This document shows, piece after piece, positions 1 to 10,491 of a stretch of DNA of 64,000 nt (its first letter is position 1; each line of letters begins with the position of its first letter). Position numbers and translations under genes: made by a program. This DNA comes from Adiantum capillus-veneris (Eukaryota; Streptophyta; Polypodiopsida; Polypodiales; Pteridaceae), in assembly GCA_014529385.2 (NCBI GenBank), contig CM043958.1, positions 118,163,018-118,227,017 on the forward strand, in the 5' to 3' direction. The notes below the pieces were generated by a model. That model did no database searches. It saw only the letters and a list, made by a program, of their open reading frames with translations, and was not told the origin of the DNA.

Positions 1-64
1 TTGACTTGTGGGCTTGAGCTGTTTGTATAATCTGTAAGAGATCAAATTTGCTTGAGCTCCAGAA

Positions 65-597
65 TCAAGCAATGCCATTGTGTCCATCAAAATTTGTTAG
101 TCGAATGGCATTGATTCGCAACGGTGTTCCAGATTGTTGTTGTTGTCTTAGAAGCCTTCTTTTTGCAATGCGTTCGTTTGCTTCTTCTTGAGCTTCCTCC
201 CATACCCTCTGTTTCTCCTTCATCCGTTTTTTTTCTTGATGGATTTGTTGAAGCATGTCCTGTGTTAGTGGTAAATGATATTTCTTCAATCGACACCCAC
301 TAATTCAATTTGGCATTTCTTCACCTGCTAATGTAGCAAGCTTGACAGCTCCACTTTGTGTTCGGTCACTAATCACAAAGGGTCCCATCCCACGCTTTTT
401 AAGTTTCTTGGCATGTTGTTTCAAGATATAAACAAGTACATAATCACCTGTTTTGAACTCTTTCGTGCGCACATGCTTGTCAAAAAACTCCTTTTGTCTT
501 CTCTTTTTAGCATAGATCGAAGCTATGGCTCGTAAGTGAAGTTCATCTAGCTTTCTAAGATCATCTATTCTTGAAGAGAGCTCATGCCCTGTCCATT
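65..597 (-). pseudogene. C1 integrase C-terminal domain
   Basis: After a one-base frame change near 597 the pol frame continues to a stop near 65. It reads through a basic segment and a GPY/F-like module containing GMGPFVISDRTQSGAVKLA, then a charged coiled-coil-like tail rich in K, E, Q and R. In gypsy integrases this region binds DNA non-specifically and helps choose the target. No chromodomain follows within the window. The frame holds one stop near 300. It is the downstream end of C1 pol; the polypurine tract and 3' LTR must lie to the left of the window. Confidence 0.7.
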
Positions 598-846
598 CTA
601 AATTGGAATTAAAAACTCTATGGGTAATATAGCATTTAGGCCAAACACCATGTTGTACGGTGTCGTTCCTATCGATGTTTTGTAAGCTACCCTATATGCC
701 CATAGTGTGGAGTGTAGCTGCTGGTCCCAGTCTGTTCTTGACTCTGATACAATTTTAGTGAGAACCGTGCATAGTGTTTTATTTGTGGCCTCATCTTGTC
801 CATTTGCCTGTGGATGATATGGAGCAGATTTTCTATGTATGACCAT
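598..846 (-). pseudogene. C1 integrase core, end with catalytic Glu region
   Basis: This fragment carries the end of the integrase catalytic core: YHPQANGQDEATNK, where gypsy integrases have the third catalytic residue (usual context NGQxE), followed by LWAYRVAYKTSIGTTPYNMVFG, the usual segment after it, and ending at LPIEFLIPI. It continues the core of the upstream fragment after a short gap with a stop or frame change between about 847 and 894. The domain would insert the element cDNA into chromosomes. It is non-functional here. Confidence 0.8.
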
Positions 847-894
847 GAATTTCTCTAGCAGATATTCAATGACTTCATTAAGAAAATGTGTTCC

Positions 895-1593
895 TCAATC
901 ACTGACAATTTCTATTGGTAAACCGTATCGTACAAAAACATTCTCATCCAAAAATTGTGCAGTGGTTCTTGCATCTTCTTTTTGTATTGCCTTGGCTTCC
1001 GCCCATTTCGTGAGATAGTCCATAGCCACTATGATATATTGGGTATGGGTGCGATATGCAGGGGGTGAAATAGGTCCCACAAAATCAATGCCCCATTTTA
1101 CAAATGCCCTTGCTCCCATCATTGGTCGTAGTAGCATATCATCTCTCTTTATTGGCACCTTGGTGCATTGACAAGCATCACAACGCTTTACAAACTCGTC
1201 AGCATCCATATGTAATGTAGGCCACCATATTCCTGCGGTTAAGACAATCTTTGTCGTCTTATCGCCTGAAAAATGGCCTCCACTTATGCCTCCATGTACG
1301 TGTTCTAGAATCAGCAGGTATTTACTTTCACTTGCAAAAATTCTAAGTTGATTGTCCTTTCCTCGCTTATAGAGTTGGTTCCCAATTAAGCTAAAGTAAC
1401 CAGCCTCCATCTCTATAGCCCTTTTCCGTGCTCTTGTTATGTTTTCAGGAAACGTCCTTGTGGTTAAGAAATCAATGATATATTGACTCCATGCAATTGC
1501 AATGTTTACCTGAAACAATGTCACGTGATCCCCTGGTCGTTTGGCACTACATATAGTATAATTGTTAACATAAGCATGTGTGTCCGCGTACAT
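895..1593 (-). pseudogene. C1 integrase zinc-binding domain and core
   Basis: A canonical H2C2 zinc-binding module is present (HVHGGISGGHF, then CDACQ) followed by the catalytic core with DFVGPISPPAY (first Asp) and PIEIVSD (second Asp) near the end. The first part, before the H2C2 module, reads as a second, degenerate copy of the integrase N-terminal module and is in the same frame as the upstream RNase H fragment, with one stop (1666-1668) between. The family role is strand transfer of element cDNA. The core is cut at about 895 and resumes at 846. Confidence 0.85.
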
Positions 1594-1665
1594 AGTTGTC
1601 CAATAAACCCCTAACTGTTTCAGTCTCTGGTGTGTTTTTATTGTTGAACAATGAAATGCACAATC

Positions 1666-2157
1666 CTAGACACGTGCTTCTTCAAGATAACACTCGAATT
1701 CCTCCGGATTTATACATAGTTGTAGAATTTGGTCCGAACCTAGATGATACAGCCGTTCTGCAATCAACTGGAAGTTTTTCGTTTGTCGAATTGTTTTTTG
1801 TTTGGATCTGTCTTCCGCGTGATCAAACCTACCTCCAATGGAAAGAATGCTAACAATTTCCTGAGACCATTTGGGGATCATTTCAATATTGAAAAGATAA
1901 GCATCTGGTATGTCATCATCTACTCCTTCAGGAGCTTCCCCGTTGTGTAGCCTTGAAAGATGATCCGCCTGTAGATGAGTTTTATCCTTTTTGACTACCA
2001 CTGTGAAATCAAACTCTAGCAATATAATAAACCAGCGTACAATTCTCCTGGTATTGCATGGTTTATTTACCAGATACAAAAGAGCTTGATGATCTGTGAA
2101 GAACACAAATTTGTTTGCGAGCAAATAATGTTGAAATTTCTTTACAGCATAAATCAT
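1666..2157 (-). pseudogene. C1 RNase H with first integrase N-terminal module
   Basis: The fragment begins in the RNase H of pol (FFTDHQALLYLVNKP, then DHLSRL near residue 68, the usual end of a gypsy RNase H). It goes on into WSQEIVSIL...LYHLGSDQILQLCI, which resembles the segment that precedes an integrase zinc finger. A very similar segment recurs about 130 codons later. RNase H removes the RNA strand during reverse transcription. No second, archaeal-type RNase H is seen between this domain and integrase, unlike element B in this window. Confidence 0.8.
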
Positions 2158-2211
2158 TCCTAACCCCTCTCTTTCAGGGGTTGTGTAGTTCTTTTCTGCA
2201 CTATTTAACTG

Positions 2212-3120
2212 TCAGCTTGCATAACAAAGTGGAAAATCTATTGTTCCGTCTCCAGGTTGAGCCAGAATACTCCCGATTGCATATGCAGATGCATCAATGT
2301 GAACATGGAATATCTTTTTCCAATCCGGTGCTTTAAGTATAGGTGCTAATACAAGGCTTTCCTTCAGCTTTTGGAATGAAGTTTCACACTCCTCAGTCCA
2401 GTCAAAATTGACTAACAAATGATACAGAGGTTGTGCGATGACTGCATACATATATATGAGTCTTCGATAATATCCGCAGTGTCCCATAAAAGATTGAACG
2501 TGTTTTGCATTAGTAGGCCTGGGCAGGTCTACTATGACTTTAATTTTGTCTAGGTCAGTGGTTATGCCATTTCTTGAGACAATGTGTCCTAAGATGCAGC
2601 CTTGCCTAACCATAAAAATGCACTTTTCCGGGTTAAGAGAGATTCGATATGTTCTGCATTTTTCAAATACCTTTTGCAAATGGTCAATATGTTCCTCTCG
2701 TAGAAGAGAGTGTACACAAAGATCATCCATGTATATTTCTAAGAATATTCTCAGGCATTCTTTGAACGCATGCGTCATTAACCTTTGAAAGGTAGCTGGG
2801 GTATTAGTTAAGCCAAAAGGAATAACCCGATATGCACATATTCCCCATTCTGTGGCAAACACTGTTTTGTGTTGATCCTCTATTGCAATTGCCAGTTTGT
2901 TGTATCTTGAAAACCCATCTAGAAAGGAATAAGCCCGTTTCCCGACCACCCTCTCAAGTCCATGTTCTGTGATTGGCAAGGGATAATTATCCCTTATGGT
3001 GGATGCATTTACCTTTTTGAGGTTTACACACACTCGCAGGTTTCCATTCTTTTTGGGGAAAACCACAATGGGTGACACCCAATATGTATGTTTGATTTCA
3101 TAGATGAATTCAACATCCAT
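2212..3120 (-). pseudogene. C1 reverse transcriptase
   Basis: About 300 residues cover the RT fingers and palm: VSPIVVFPKKNGNLRVCVN (usually VCVDYR; here the Asp is Asn), FLDGFSRYNKLAIA (motif A, usually DGxSGYxQI), FGLTNTPATFQRLM (motif B), IYMDDLCVHS (catalytic motif C) and LGHIVSRNGI, then the start of RNase H (IDASAYAIGSILAQ). It copies element RNA into DNA. It overlaps the upstream fragment by only one base, and a frame change lies near 3120. Motif A and the fingers carry substitutions, so the enzyme is probably inactive even apart from the stops. Confidence 0.88.
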
Positions 3121-3503
3121 CAGCTTGTCAATCTCCTCTTTAATTTGTTTAGAAAATGTGTCATTATATGTATAAGGACGCTGTTTCTAGGTTTGGCATC
3201 TGATTTCAAAGGAATTGTATGTTGGCATATCGATGGATCAACTCCTTTGAGGTCTTTGTAGAACCATGCAAACACATATTTATACTTCTTGAGAAGTTGT
3301 GCTAGCAGTTCTTTTTCTTTAGGCTTTAAATCGGTTGCGATATAGACCGGTTGAGGCTTCTCACCTGGTTCAGCGAGGTCTATCCGTTTTGCATTTTCCG
3401 GCCCATCGTAAGATTCCTGGTTTGTTCTTTCCCTGACTGGTGGTGTCATTATGATTTTTCTGTCCTGGATGGTGAATTTTCGATAGTGTGATGGTACATT
3501 CAT
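3120..3503 (-). pseudogene. C1 pol, region leading into RT
   Basis: This 127-residue fragment is the linker before RT. It includes KEKELLAQLLKKYKYVFAW and DLKGVDPSICQHTIPL, the conserved pre-RT segment of Athila/Tat-like gypsy pol proteins (a host-independent segment of the form 'LLxxYxDVFAWxYxDMPGIDPxxxxHxL'). A frame change at its end leads into the RT fragment. It has no separate enzymatic role. Confidence 0.7.
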
Positions 3504-3862
3504 GTTTCCTTCTCCTGACTCCCCCTTACCATCACTATCTCCCTCAGTAGTCCATACCTCTCATAAAGACCGTTTTAGTTCTTGGTATTTCTGTTTACAC
3601 TCCAATTTGGTCCACTCTGGGTCTTTTGTTGTTTCTCTTTTTGATTTTGAGATTATTGTGATTTTGGTTTTGTTTTCGCTTTCCGCACTTGTCTTATTTC
3701 CTCTCGCGTTCCTTCCCTTCAAACTTTTGAGAATCTTCCAAATATTTGATCTTTTACACAATCCTCTGCTTTGACAAGCATTAGATAGTGAGTTTTATCT
3801 TTTATCCTAGGCATCAGGTTCTCTCTCGCTTTGTTTTCTGCTTGTTTTCTCCTATAGCGTTC

Positions 3863-4274
3863 CTAGTGTCTAGGGTGCTGATTGGCAAAATCATAAAACT
3901 TGATATTCTCTGTTTTCTCCCCACGCTCACTTGAGTTGTCTGAACACTCATTATCTGCATCGTTATTTACCTCCAGATGCTCAGAGGAGTTATAAAACTC
4001 TTCTTGTTCTGGTGGTTCTACCATCTCATCTCCTCCTGGTATAAGGCTTACCATGTAATAGGGTAGCACATCATAGCCATCCTTATCAAAAAAAAATTGT
4101 TGTTGGACTATCTGTAATGGTACAGACATCCAATGTTGCTAGTATGTGTTCCCATTCCAGAAGTTCCAAGGCATCTTCAAGAAAAGATTCCGAAATATAA
4201 TCCTTGTCCTCAATCGCTCTTTCTAAGACGCATTCCTCTCTTTTTAAGCTCCCACAATTTGAAGCTCCGCACAT
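3863..4274 (-). pseudogene. C1 acidic linker between protease and RT
   Basis: Two overlapping minus-strand frames (3863-4129 and 4086-4274) encode acidic, Ser/Glu/Asp-rich sequence such as PPEQEEFYNSSEHLEVNN. They lie where the long variable protease-RT linker of such pol proteins is expected. I recognise no domain. From 3504 to 3862 I see only low-complexity minus-strand sequence rich in Lys and Ser, which is likely part of the same broken linker. Confidence 0.4.
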
Positions 4275-4457
4275 CCATAGCTCTTTTTTGCCCTAACCAT
4301 GCTGGGAGCTCAGACCCTGCCAATGTAGCTGAACCAAACTCTTCTACTGGTATCTGGTTCACATCTTTGTAAGTATGGTCTTTCAGGTGTATTTTGGTTG
4401 TTGTATCGCCATGTCTGAGGTATATGTGATCGTAACCCCAATCTGGACCATCTTTAA

Positions 4458-5156
4458 TTATCTCATAAATGGTCTTTCCAAGATGATCTCGTAATTGTTC
4501 TTTTTGTCGAAATCGACTATTGCAAATGTATGCTCATACTCGATTCCGCACGAAGTGACAATCACCTTTTCTAAGAGTCCTAGAGGCTTTTCCATGAACC
4601 CATCTGCCAATTGCAATTTCATTCTGGTAGCTCTCAAAGCTGGTTTTCCCCATTTTTTCCAGATTTCCTTGGTGGCGATAGCAACTCCTGCTCCACTGTC
4701 AAGAATAGCTTTGGAAACTACTCCTTGGAATTCTACTGGTAGCGTGGTGTTTCCATCTTCTCCCTCACAATACTCTCCAACCTTGTTTAAAGGTATTGGC
4801 CTAGTGTTTAGTTGAGGCATGTCCAATTCTCTGATCCCTTCTTGAAGCTTTGAGGTGGGGTATTTTACTCCAAATTTTTCTAGGCATTTGCCTACTGTGG
4901 TCCTCATGTTTGGTCGTAACCTTAGGAGTTTGGCTAATGTGATTGTGCATGCCACCGGGGGGGACAATAACTCAATCAGCCCTTGTGAATCCATCACTTT
5001 GTTAGAAGAAAGTCTTTGAGATGGAATTGCTCTGACCTTAGACTTGACTTCATACTCTCCTAGGTAAGAGGGTAGAGTTTTCAGCGAGTCTGGTTTGCTA
5101 TGCCCAGAACTAATTGATCCCTGGTCTCCCCCTTGTGAATGCATATCAAAGTTCAA
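4458..5156 (-). pseudogene. C1 aspartic protease
   Basis: The catalytic loop AILDSGAGVAIATKEIWKK lies near residue 152 of the 232-residue frame (an LDSGAG active site, where LTR elements have D-S/T-G-A). It is followed by the end of the fold, EIILERPFM, where the usual form is ILGRPFM; the Gly-to-Glu change would damage it. The protease cuts the gag-pol precursor and would act as a dimer. The preceding 130 residues are linker after the gag zinc knuckles. A frame change separates it from the gag fragment ending at 5324. Confidence 0.8.
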
Positions 5157-5323
5157 TTCTGATCTTGCCTCAAATTCTTCAATAGGATGTAAGATCTCAT
5201 TTTTTCTTTTCTCGTGCTGTTCATGTGGTAACTCACCCTATTAGCTTTGTTGGCCTCACGGATTTGTTTCCACAGATCATCTAGACCGTTACAATTCTTA
5301 CCCATTTCTACCAATGTTTTAGG

Positions 5324-6643
5324 CTAGAACTCGTCACTTGTCTCATCTGTTGTATTTGGCACTATGATAGGCTCTCCCCTAGACTCATAAGCATTCTTGA
5401 GTCTTTCTTTCGTTTCTACTTGTTCCTCTAAGGCTGATTTGATAGGGGTTGGAGCTGGTACTTCATGCCAATTTGCAGGTTTACCAAGCGGGTTTTCTAT
5501 AAAAGATTGAGCCGTTTCAATCATCTTTCTACACATTTCCAACCTCTGTTTTTCTATTTCAGCATATGGATAAGTCATCCATCTTTGCTCTTGGGTTTGG
5601 TTCTTCTTGAGTCTGGCTTCGTAAGCTTTTAAAATTGCATCTAACTGCTCATTTACCTTGTCTGCCAGTACTGATCCTCCTGATCCTGCACTTTTGGGTT
5701 TTGCTATTTCCTTGGGTGCTATGGTTGCCATAGTGTGTGAGCTTAGGCTAGCTAGATCCTCTAACCGCTCTAATCTATCCTTTGTGTGTTTTAACTCCTC
5801 AGATAGAGCCGTTTGCTCTCGTTCTCTCCTGGCTTTCATACGTGCCCTTCTAGCTTTCCAAGTGCTTCTCGGATTTTTCATTTTTGAACTTGGGGCATCG
5901 GTTTTTGGCTCTTCAATTATGGGTTCATTTGTCATTCTTTGAGCTTGGGCTCGTGTCACTGCCTGAATATGTATGATTGTCTCGTTTTCTGACCCTCCAC
6001 TAGAAGGCATTGCTTCCAGTATGTTCAAGGTAGTTTTTGCTCCTTTTCTCGGGTTCTTAGGGCAATCAAGAATCAAATGAGTAACTCCACACTCGGTGCA
6101 ATATGCGTTGTCTCTAATGATTTCATCATGAGGACAGTCTCTTAGACAATGGTCTCCGCCACACTTGTAGCAGGGTCCTTTAGGGTGTGGAGGTGCTACT
6201 TGAGCTCCTCTTTGTTGGTATGCATGTCTCTGCCCGCCCATGCTTCCGTTGGATATGAACAACAATGTTCGTTCATCCAAGATATATCTTCCTTCTCCTG
6301 CTGCCTTTGCAGCGATTGGTGGTCCTGCACCTCCCATCATGCTCCATGGTTTTGGTGTTGAGGGTTCTTCCGGTGGATAATAGATAGGATTTGCAGCATA
6401 TCCATTGGGATCTTCATAATATGTTGGCATAGGCACCAAATCCTTCTCTTCTGATTCGGTTACTATTGGTGTGTATCTGATGCCAACTGGTCGTAATCCT
6501 GGTAGGGGTGGTTGTTGCCCCAACACTGGTTGTGGTCTTTCTACACCTACAGGTCCTGGTAGGTTGCCTGCTTGATACCTTGGCTTCGGTGGAATTTGAG
6601 GAGAAGCTACCTGAGCTTGGGGAGCATAAGGTCTCTCTCTCAC
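5324..6643 (-). pseudogene. C1 gag C-terminal part with two zinc knuckles
   Basis: The 439-residue frame opens Pro-rich (RPQPVLGQQPPLPGLRP). It then carries two CX2CX4HX4C zinc knuckles close together, CYKCGGDHCLRDC and CTECGVTHLILDC, near residues 160-195. After these come a long charged coiled-coil-like segment (ARMKARREREQTALSEELK) and more helical sequence. The knuckles are the nucleocapsid part that packages element RNA. Two knuckles rather than one, and about 240 residues of helical sequence after them, make this gag long. The frame is open throughout its 1.3 kb, which suggests relatively mild decay here. Confidence 0.85.
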
Positions 6644-6724
6644 ATATCCCTTGTTATAATAACATTCCTCCGTCCCATGGTTTGTCCATTTTTGTTCAAT
6701 AGCACACCACTTGGGCTGTTTAGC

Positions 6725-6952
6725 CTAGGGTTTGGCGTACAAGTTAATCTTTTTTAGCACTTCCTCTACAAGCTGCTCCTGGTTTACAGCTACTTCTCCT
6801 TTCGGTACTGTCTTAGAAGGATTGCTTCCACTTTGTTGTGAGGATGAATCATCATCGAGATCCCTGAATTCACCCTCTTTGTAGATCGCACAATTATCCA
6901 CAAGGTTAAGAGCCTTCTTAGTTAACTCATTTAACGTCGTGCTCCTCTTCAT
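6725..6952 (-). pseudogene. C1 gag, end of capsid-like region
   Basis: A 75-residue fragment (KRSTTLNELTKKALNLVDNCA, then an acidic stretch and EQLVEEVLKKINL) lies between the gag core and the zinc-knuckle part, in the same frame as the latter. Segments of this kind end the capsid domain in gypsy gag. One or two stops separate it from 6643. It is not recognisable on its own; position is the main evidence. Confidence 0.5.
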
Positions 6953-6981
6953 ATGTAAGTCCTTCTAGAGATTTGCATTCC

Positions 6982-7419
6982 TTAGTCCTTGGATAAATAT
7001 AAGCATAAGTCTAGACTGAGTTGGCAGTTCTTCCACAAGACAGAACTAACATATCTTTTTAGTCGTACGGCTGCCTTTCGCACATATTTCCCGTCTTTTT
7101 GTTTGAATTTATGGATTTGTGAGACTGTATTATGAGCTATCCCCCTTTGTGAGAATTCCTCGATAAACTTGTCAAACACCTCCTCCATAGACTCAAAGTC
7201 TCTACGCTCCACTGAGTCAAACCAAGTACCAGCGTCATCCTCTAGGGTTAGTCCAAACCCTGCAAATTGGGTAGGAAAATCTAACACCTCTTCAGCTCTA
7301 ATTACACACACAAAGGCTGCTACATGATCTCTAGGATCCCTATTTCCCGTGTATTTTTTGTTTACCCATTTCTGCACTTGAGAAGGTCTAATTCTACGAT
7401 GGTCTACAAATCTCATCAT
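6982..7419 (-). pseudogene. C1 gag capsid core
   Basis: This is the retrotransposon gag domain: KWVNKKYTGNRDPRDHVAAF, then LTLEDDAGTWFDSVERRDF, then EVFDKFIEEFSQRG. The spacing (Asp-Pro-x-x-His, Ala-x-x-Trp, Phe-x-x-x-Phe) is the usual gag_pre/retrotrans_gag pattern. It forms the particle shell. It is in the same frame as the 305-residue N-terminal domain starting at 8685. The 350 bases between them stay in that frame with about seven stops, so the two were once one protein. Confidence 0.85.
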
Positions 7420-7767
7420 TGGATCTCTTGAGTCCTCGTCCCAATCTCTATACCTCCTTTGGTCTTCTGTAGTAGGCTGGTTCCTCTCCCAATGGTGCTC
7501 CTAAGCTATAATTTCTAACAGTTCTTACAAGAGATGTTCATCTCTTCAAACTCGTTCCATGGGTGGTCTTCTAGGCTCTGTTGACCCTTGCGTTTTTGGC
7601 TTACTCTCTCCTTGATACCGTGAATAGAGTGGTGGTTTTTGTAAATCCCTTAGCCCTCGTGCGGCTTGATAACCATCTCAGTTTCGTTCTTGTTCTAATG
7701 TTGCACTCTGTCAAAGCCATGCCTGCAATGATGGCTGGGTTGCTGGTTGGTTTTGGTTGTTGAATGT

Positions 7768-8685
7768 CTATGGTCGGGTAGAATGTGAGGTCGCGTCATA
7801 CTCCTCTGAAAAGGGATTTGTGGACTTGCTAGGGGTGTATGTGGCTCTTGGCACTTCATCAGGGGCATATGTTGATGCTCCTGGAACTGTTGCCTTTTTT
7901 ACCTCCTCTAGGAGAATACGTTGGTATTCTCGCCCGTACCTATCAACAAAAACGATATCCTTCCCCGTAGCAATTTCATAAGATAATAAGTAAAGAACCT
8001 TGTCTTTGTTTAACTCGTTTGGGTATGGTTCTTTGCAACAAAAGTAAGAAACTATTCCCTCGCTCTCATGTTTGTAAATCTCCACATTCTCATTATAGGT
8101 TGAAACCTTGGTTGTTTTCTTATCATACATAAAAATCGCTCCAGGTCGATCAATGTTTGGAGGAGGTTCTTGAGTTTCTGAAACCATTTTCCCCTTCGCC
8201 ACGTTATCTCCATATCTGTTGTAATCCTCAGGGTTACTAACTATCAGATAGTGGTTCCCCTTTTTGTCTCGAAATCTATCTCCATCATCATAGACTCGAA
8301 TTATCTGCAGTCTCTGAGCTGACCTTTCTTCAATACAAATATACTTGCATCTTCGATAGTCAAAATAAACTAGGGCTCCCCTCGAGTTTATTCCTTTTAA
8401 GAAGATTACAGTGAACTTGGAATCATTCAAAGGATTTAGGGAGGTGCTTCCTCCTGGCATTGGTCCGTCATAGGTGAAACCTCCTGGCTGTTGACTACCC
8501 ATCATGAAGAAGGATTTGTCTAATGAAGTGTCAGTCTCACTACCCTCCTCAATAATTGGTGCTAGTGGATGTAGTCTTGCCTGAGTTACATTCTCTTCAG
8601 TGGACACTAAGCTACCTTGGTCACCTGCCACCTTTTGGTCTCTAAAAATGTGTCTTCCTGATCTTAAATTCATCAAACTTAGCAA
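7768..8685 (-). pseudogene. C1 gag N-terminal extension, unknown domain
   Basis: This is a 305-residue open frame before the gag core. It starts MLSLMNLRSGRHIF; the second Met (MNLRSGR) is a likely true start because LRSGR-type starts are common in gypsy gag. Residues about 110-260 look like a folded domain with VYDDGDRFRDKKGNHYLIV, YNRYGDNVAKGKMVSETQE and NELNKDKVLYLLSYEIATG. A Pro/Ser/Thr-rich tail follows (SKSTNPFSEEYDATS). I recognise no known family. The same domain occurs in a second, diverged copy at 27089-27963, at roughly half identity by eye, so it is a real inherited part of this element family. It is in frame with the downstream gag core, separated by stops. Confidence 0.75.
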
Positions 8686-9093
8686 TGAAATTTATTACAA
8701 ATCCAACCACTCACCTGGCAAAGGATCAGTCTCTGCACAACTTCTTGCTTTTCCGCTGAATATACCTGTACACAAGCATTTAATTTTGGCAATCGAATCA
8801 AAGCATTTAACGGCTAGAGGTGATCTTAGTAATGATTGGTATAACTGGAGAGTTAACCTCAATCACTACTGTAATTTATACACTGCTGATGTTCTGGATT
8901 AAGTCTACTAATCTGGAACTGTAATTCCCTCGGATGTCGATCAATTTACTTGAAAAGTCTTAATTCAGTCTTTGCTCCGTCAAAAGGTCAAACAAGGTCC
9001 AAATTCACTTCTGAAAGAAGTTCTGGAAACCTCAAGTCAAATGGAACGTCACTGTATAAGCTCAGTCAAATTTTCTCTTCACTAAGCCCCAGT

Positions 9094-9116
9094 AGACATC
9101 CTACGCGTAGATGTCT
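9094..9116. repeat. Leader palindrome 1
   Basis: A 23-base imperfect palindrome: arm AGACATCCTACG then its reverse complement with one G missing. It belongs to the same series as the sites at 9371, 9494 and 9937. Confidence 0.8.
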
Positions 9117-9370
9117 CCTGCTCTATTTTGCGTGGATTTTTGCACTATGGATTCCCCTTGAAGTTCTAAGTCCACAATTGTTTTTACTTTTTGATTTGGA
9201 CACCTATAAGCTACTCAATGGATTAGAAATCTGTTCCGACAGCATGATGTTGGTCTTGATTAGTCTAATCAACTCCAATTTGGACCAAAATTGACTACGA
9301 GGCTTGCCTCAGGCTATACAACACCTTGTTATGCCTACAGTCAACTTCTGGCTTCAATTTCTTGCTTTAG

Positions 9371-9392
9371 AAATTCTACGTGTAGCATGTCT
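9371..9392. repeat. Leader palindrome 2, diverged
   Basis: Reads AAATTCTACGTGTAGCATGT then CT. The centre CTACGTGTAG and right arm match the series; the left arm is degraded. Confidence 0.55.
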
Positions 9393-9493
9393 TTTTGCTC
9401 ATAATGGCTTCAAATGCACAACACAAACTCCTCTTGAGGTGCTGATCACTTTGGTATGCTCAAATTTGGATTTGGAGTGCAAAATCACACAGA

Positions 9494-9517
9494 TGACATC
9501 CTACGCATAGGATGTCT
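9494..9517. repeat. Leader palindrome 3
   Basis: A 24-base near-perfect palindrome with arms GACATCCTACG and CATAGGATGTC, differing from copy 4 by one base at the centre and one at the outer left edge. Confidence 0.8.
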
Positions 9518-9936
9518 TTTTGGTCTGTTTGACCCCAGACTTGACCCACAGCTTCCCCTTGATGTCAGCAACCCAGTGGTATGCTTAGATTTTGGTTTGG
9601 ATTTCAAAAGTCCCCAATTTTAGCTGTTCTAGCCTTTTTCAGCCAAAAGTGCTAAAGCCTGCTTAGAACCCAATTTTCTCACCCAAATGAGATGAAACCT
9701 CTCTCAGTCACTCAATATATCATGCAGATCATGCTCATGCAACCATCCTATGGTTTTGGTCTTAAAATAATGCCTTGGCACAATTTGAAGAGGATGTCTG
9801 GCAATTTCTGTCTATCTGGCCTTATCCTATCAAGATATGGTCAAATTTTCACTTTCCAGTTGAAAATAGGGTAAAACCTACCTTCTGAACACACTGGTCA
9901 ACTCAAAATTCCAAAATTCCCACCAGATTAGCCTGT

Positions 9937-9960
9937 AGACATCCTACGCGTAGGATGTCT
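9937..9960. repeat. Leader palindrome 4, perfect 24-base
   Basis: The arm AGACATCCTACG is followed immediately by its exact reverse complement, with no loop. As RNA or single-stranded DNA it would form a hairpin or self-dimerise; as duplex DNA it is a perfect two-fold symmetric site. Confidence 0.9.
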
Positions 9961-10472
9961 CTTCGATTAAAATTAAAAAAATTTCCTGAGAGAAATGCTC
10001 CTGATGCTCTGCAGCTCTATCACAAACACTCACAACAACTTTTGGACTTCACTTCAGCTTTCAAATACACTTTTGTGTCTTTTACAACCTTGTGATGAAT
10101 CTAACAAGCAAGTATGCATGCATGAAGTGCTCTAGATCTCGAATCATGATGTCCTACTTACCCTACTAATACTCCTCATGTGAAATGGTGATAATGGTGT
10201 TTTGGTTGCTTCTTGGCCTCCACAGACTCTCAAGATCTCCTCTCACCGCTTCTACCACTCCAACTCTTACTCTCTACACCACAACTTAACTAAAAACTAC
10301 CTAAGTCTACCTAAGTCGAAGGATCTAAGCCAGACACACGCTCCCTAGACTCCCTCTAAGACCTAGAGATTCCTCCACCCTTTGATCCTATCTAAATGTA
10401 AAACGAGACTCTTGGCAAGCTAAAGAATCCCTTTCCTCAAGGACTAGTCTCAGTCACCTACCTAAGGTTTTC

Positions 10473-10491
10473 GTCCCCGGCAGCGGCACCA
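10473..10491 (-). promoter_or_regulatory. C1 primer binding site (tRNA-Asp type)
   Basis: On the minus strand it reads TGGTGCCGCTGCCGGGGAC, one base after the LTR end CAACA. It is complementary, with two or three mismatches, to the 3' end of plant tRNA-Asp, which ends CCGGCAACGGCGCCA. It starts minus-strand cDNA synthesis and fixes the element's orientation and LTR boundary. Confidence 0.85.

Larger units (their letters stand above)
8686..10472 (-). other. C1 untranslated leader
   Basis: About 1.8 kb lies between the primer site and gag with no long frame in the element sense. It contains a series of near-perfect palindromes built on AGACATCCTACG, and diverged direct repeats around them (for example the related stretches near 9170-9260, 9420-9480 and 9545-9600 with 'cccCTTGAtGT...TATGCTcaaatTTgG'-like content). 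Packaging and dimerisation signals normally lie in such leaders. Confidence 0.55.

Noticed and set aside
1596-1853. Plus-strand frames across 1500-8500
   Set aside because: They lie opposite the minus-strand gag-pol of C1 and have no similarity of their own.
9094-9960. CRISPR array from regularly repeated palindromes
   Set aside because: Spacing is irregular (277, 124 and 442 bases), there are only four units, and the context is a plant retrotransposon leader.
10473-10491. A tRNA-Asp gene on the plus strand
   Set aside because: Only the 3' end of a tRNA is matched; no cloverleaf precedes it. It is the primer binding site of C1 on the other strand.
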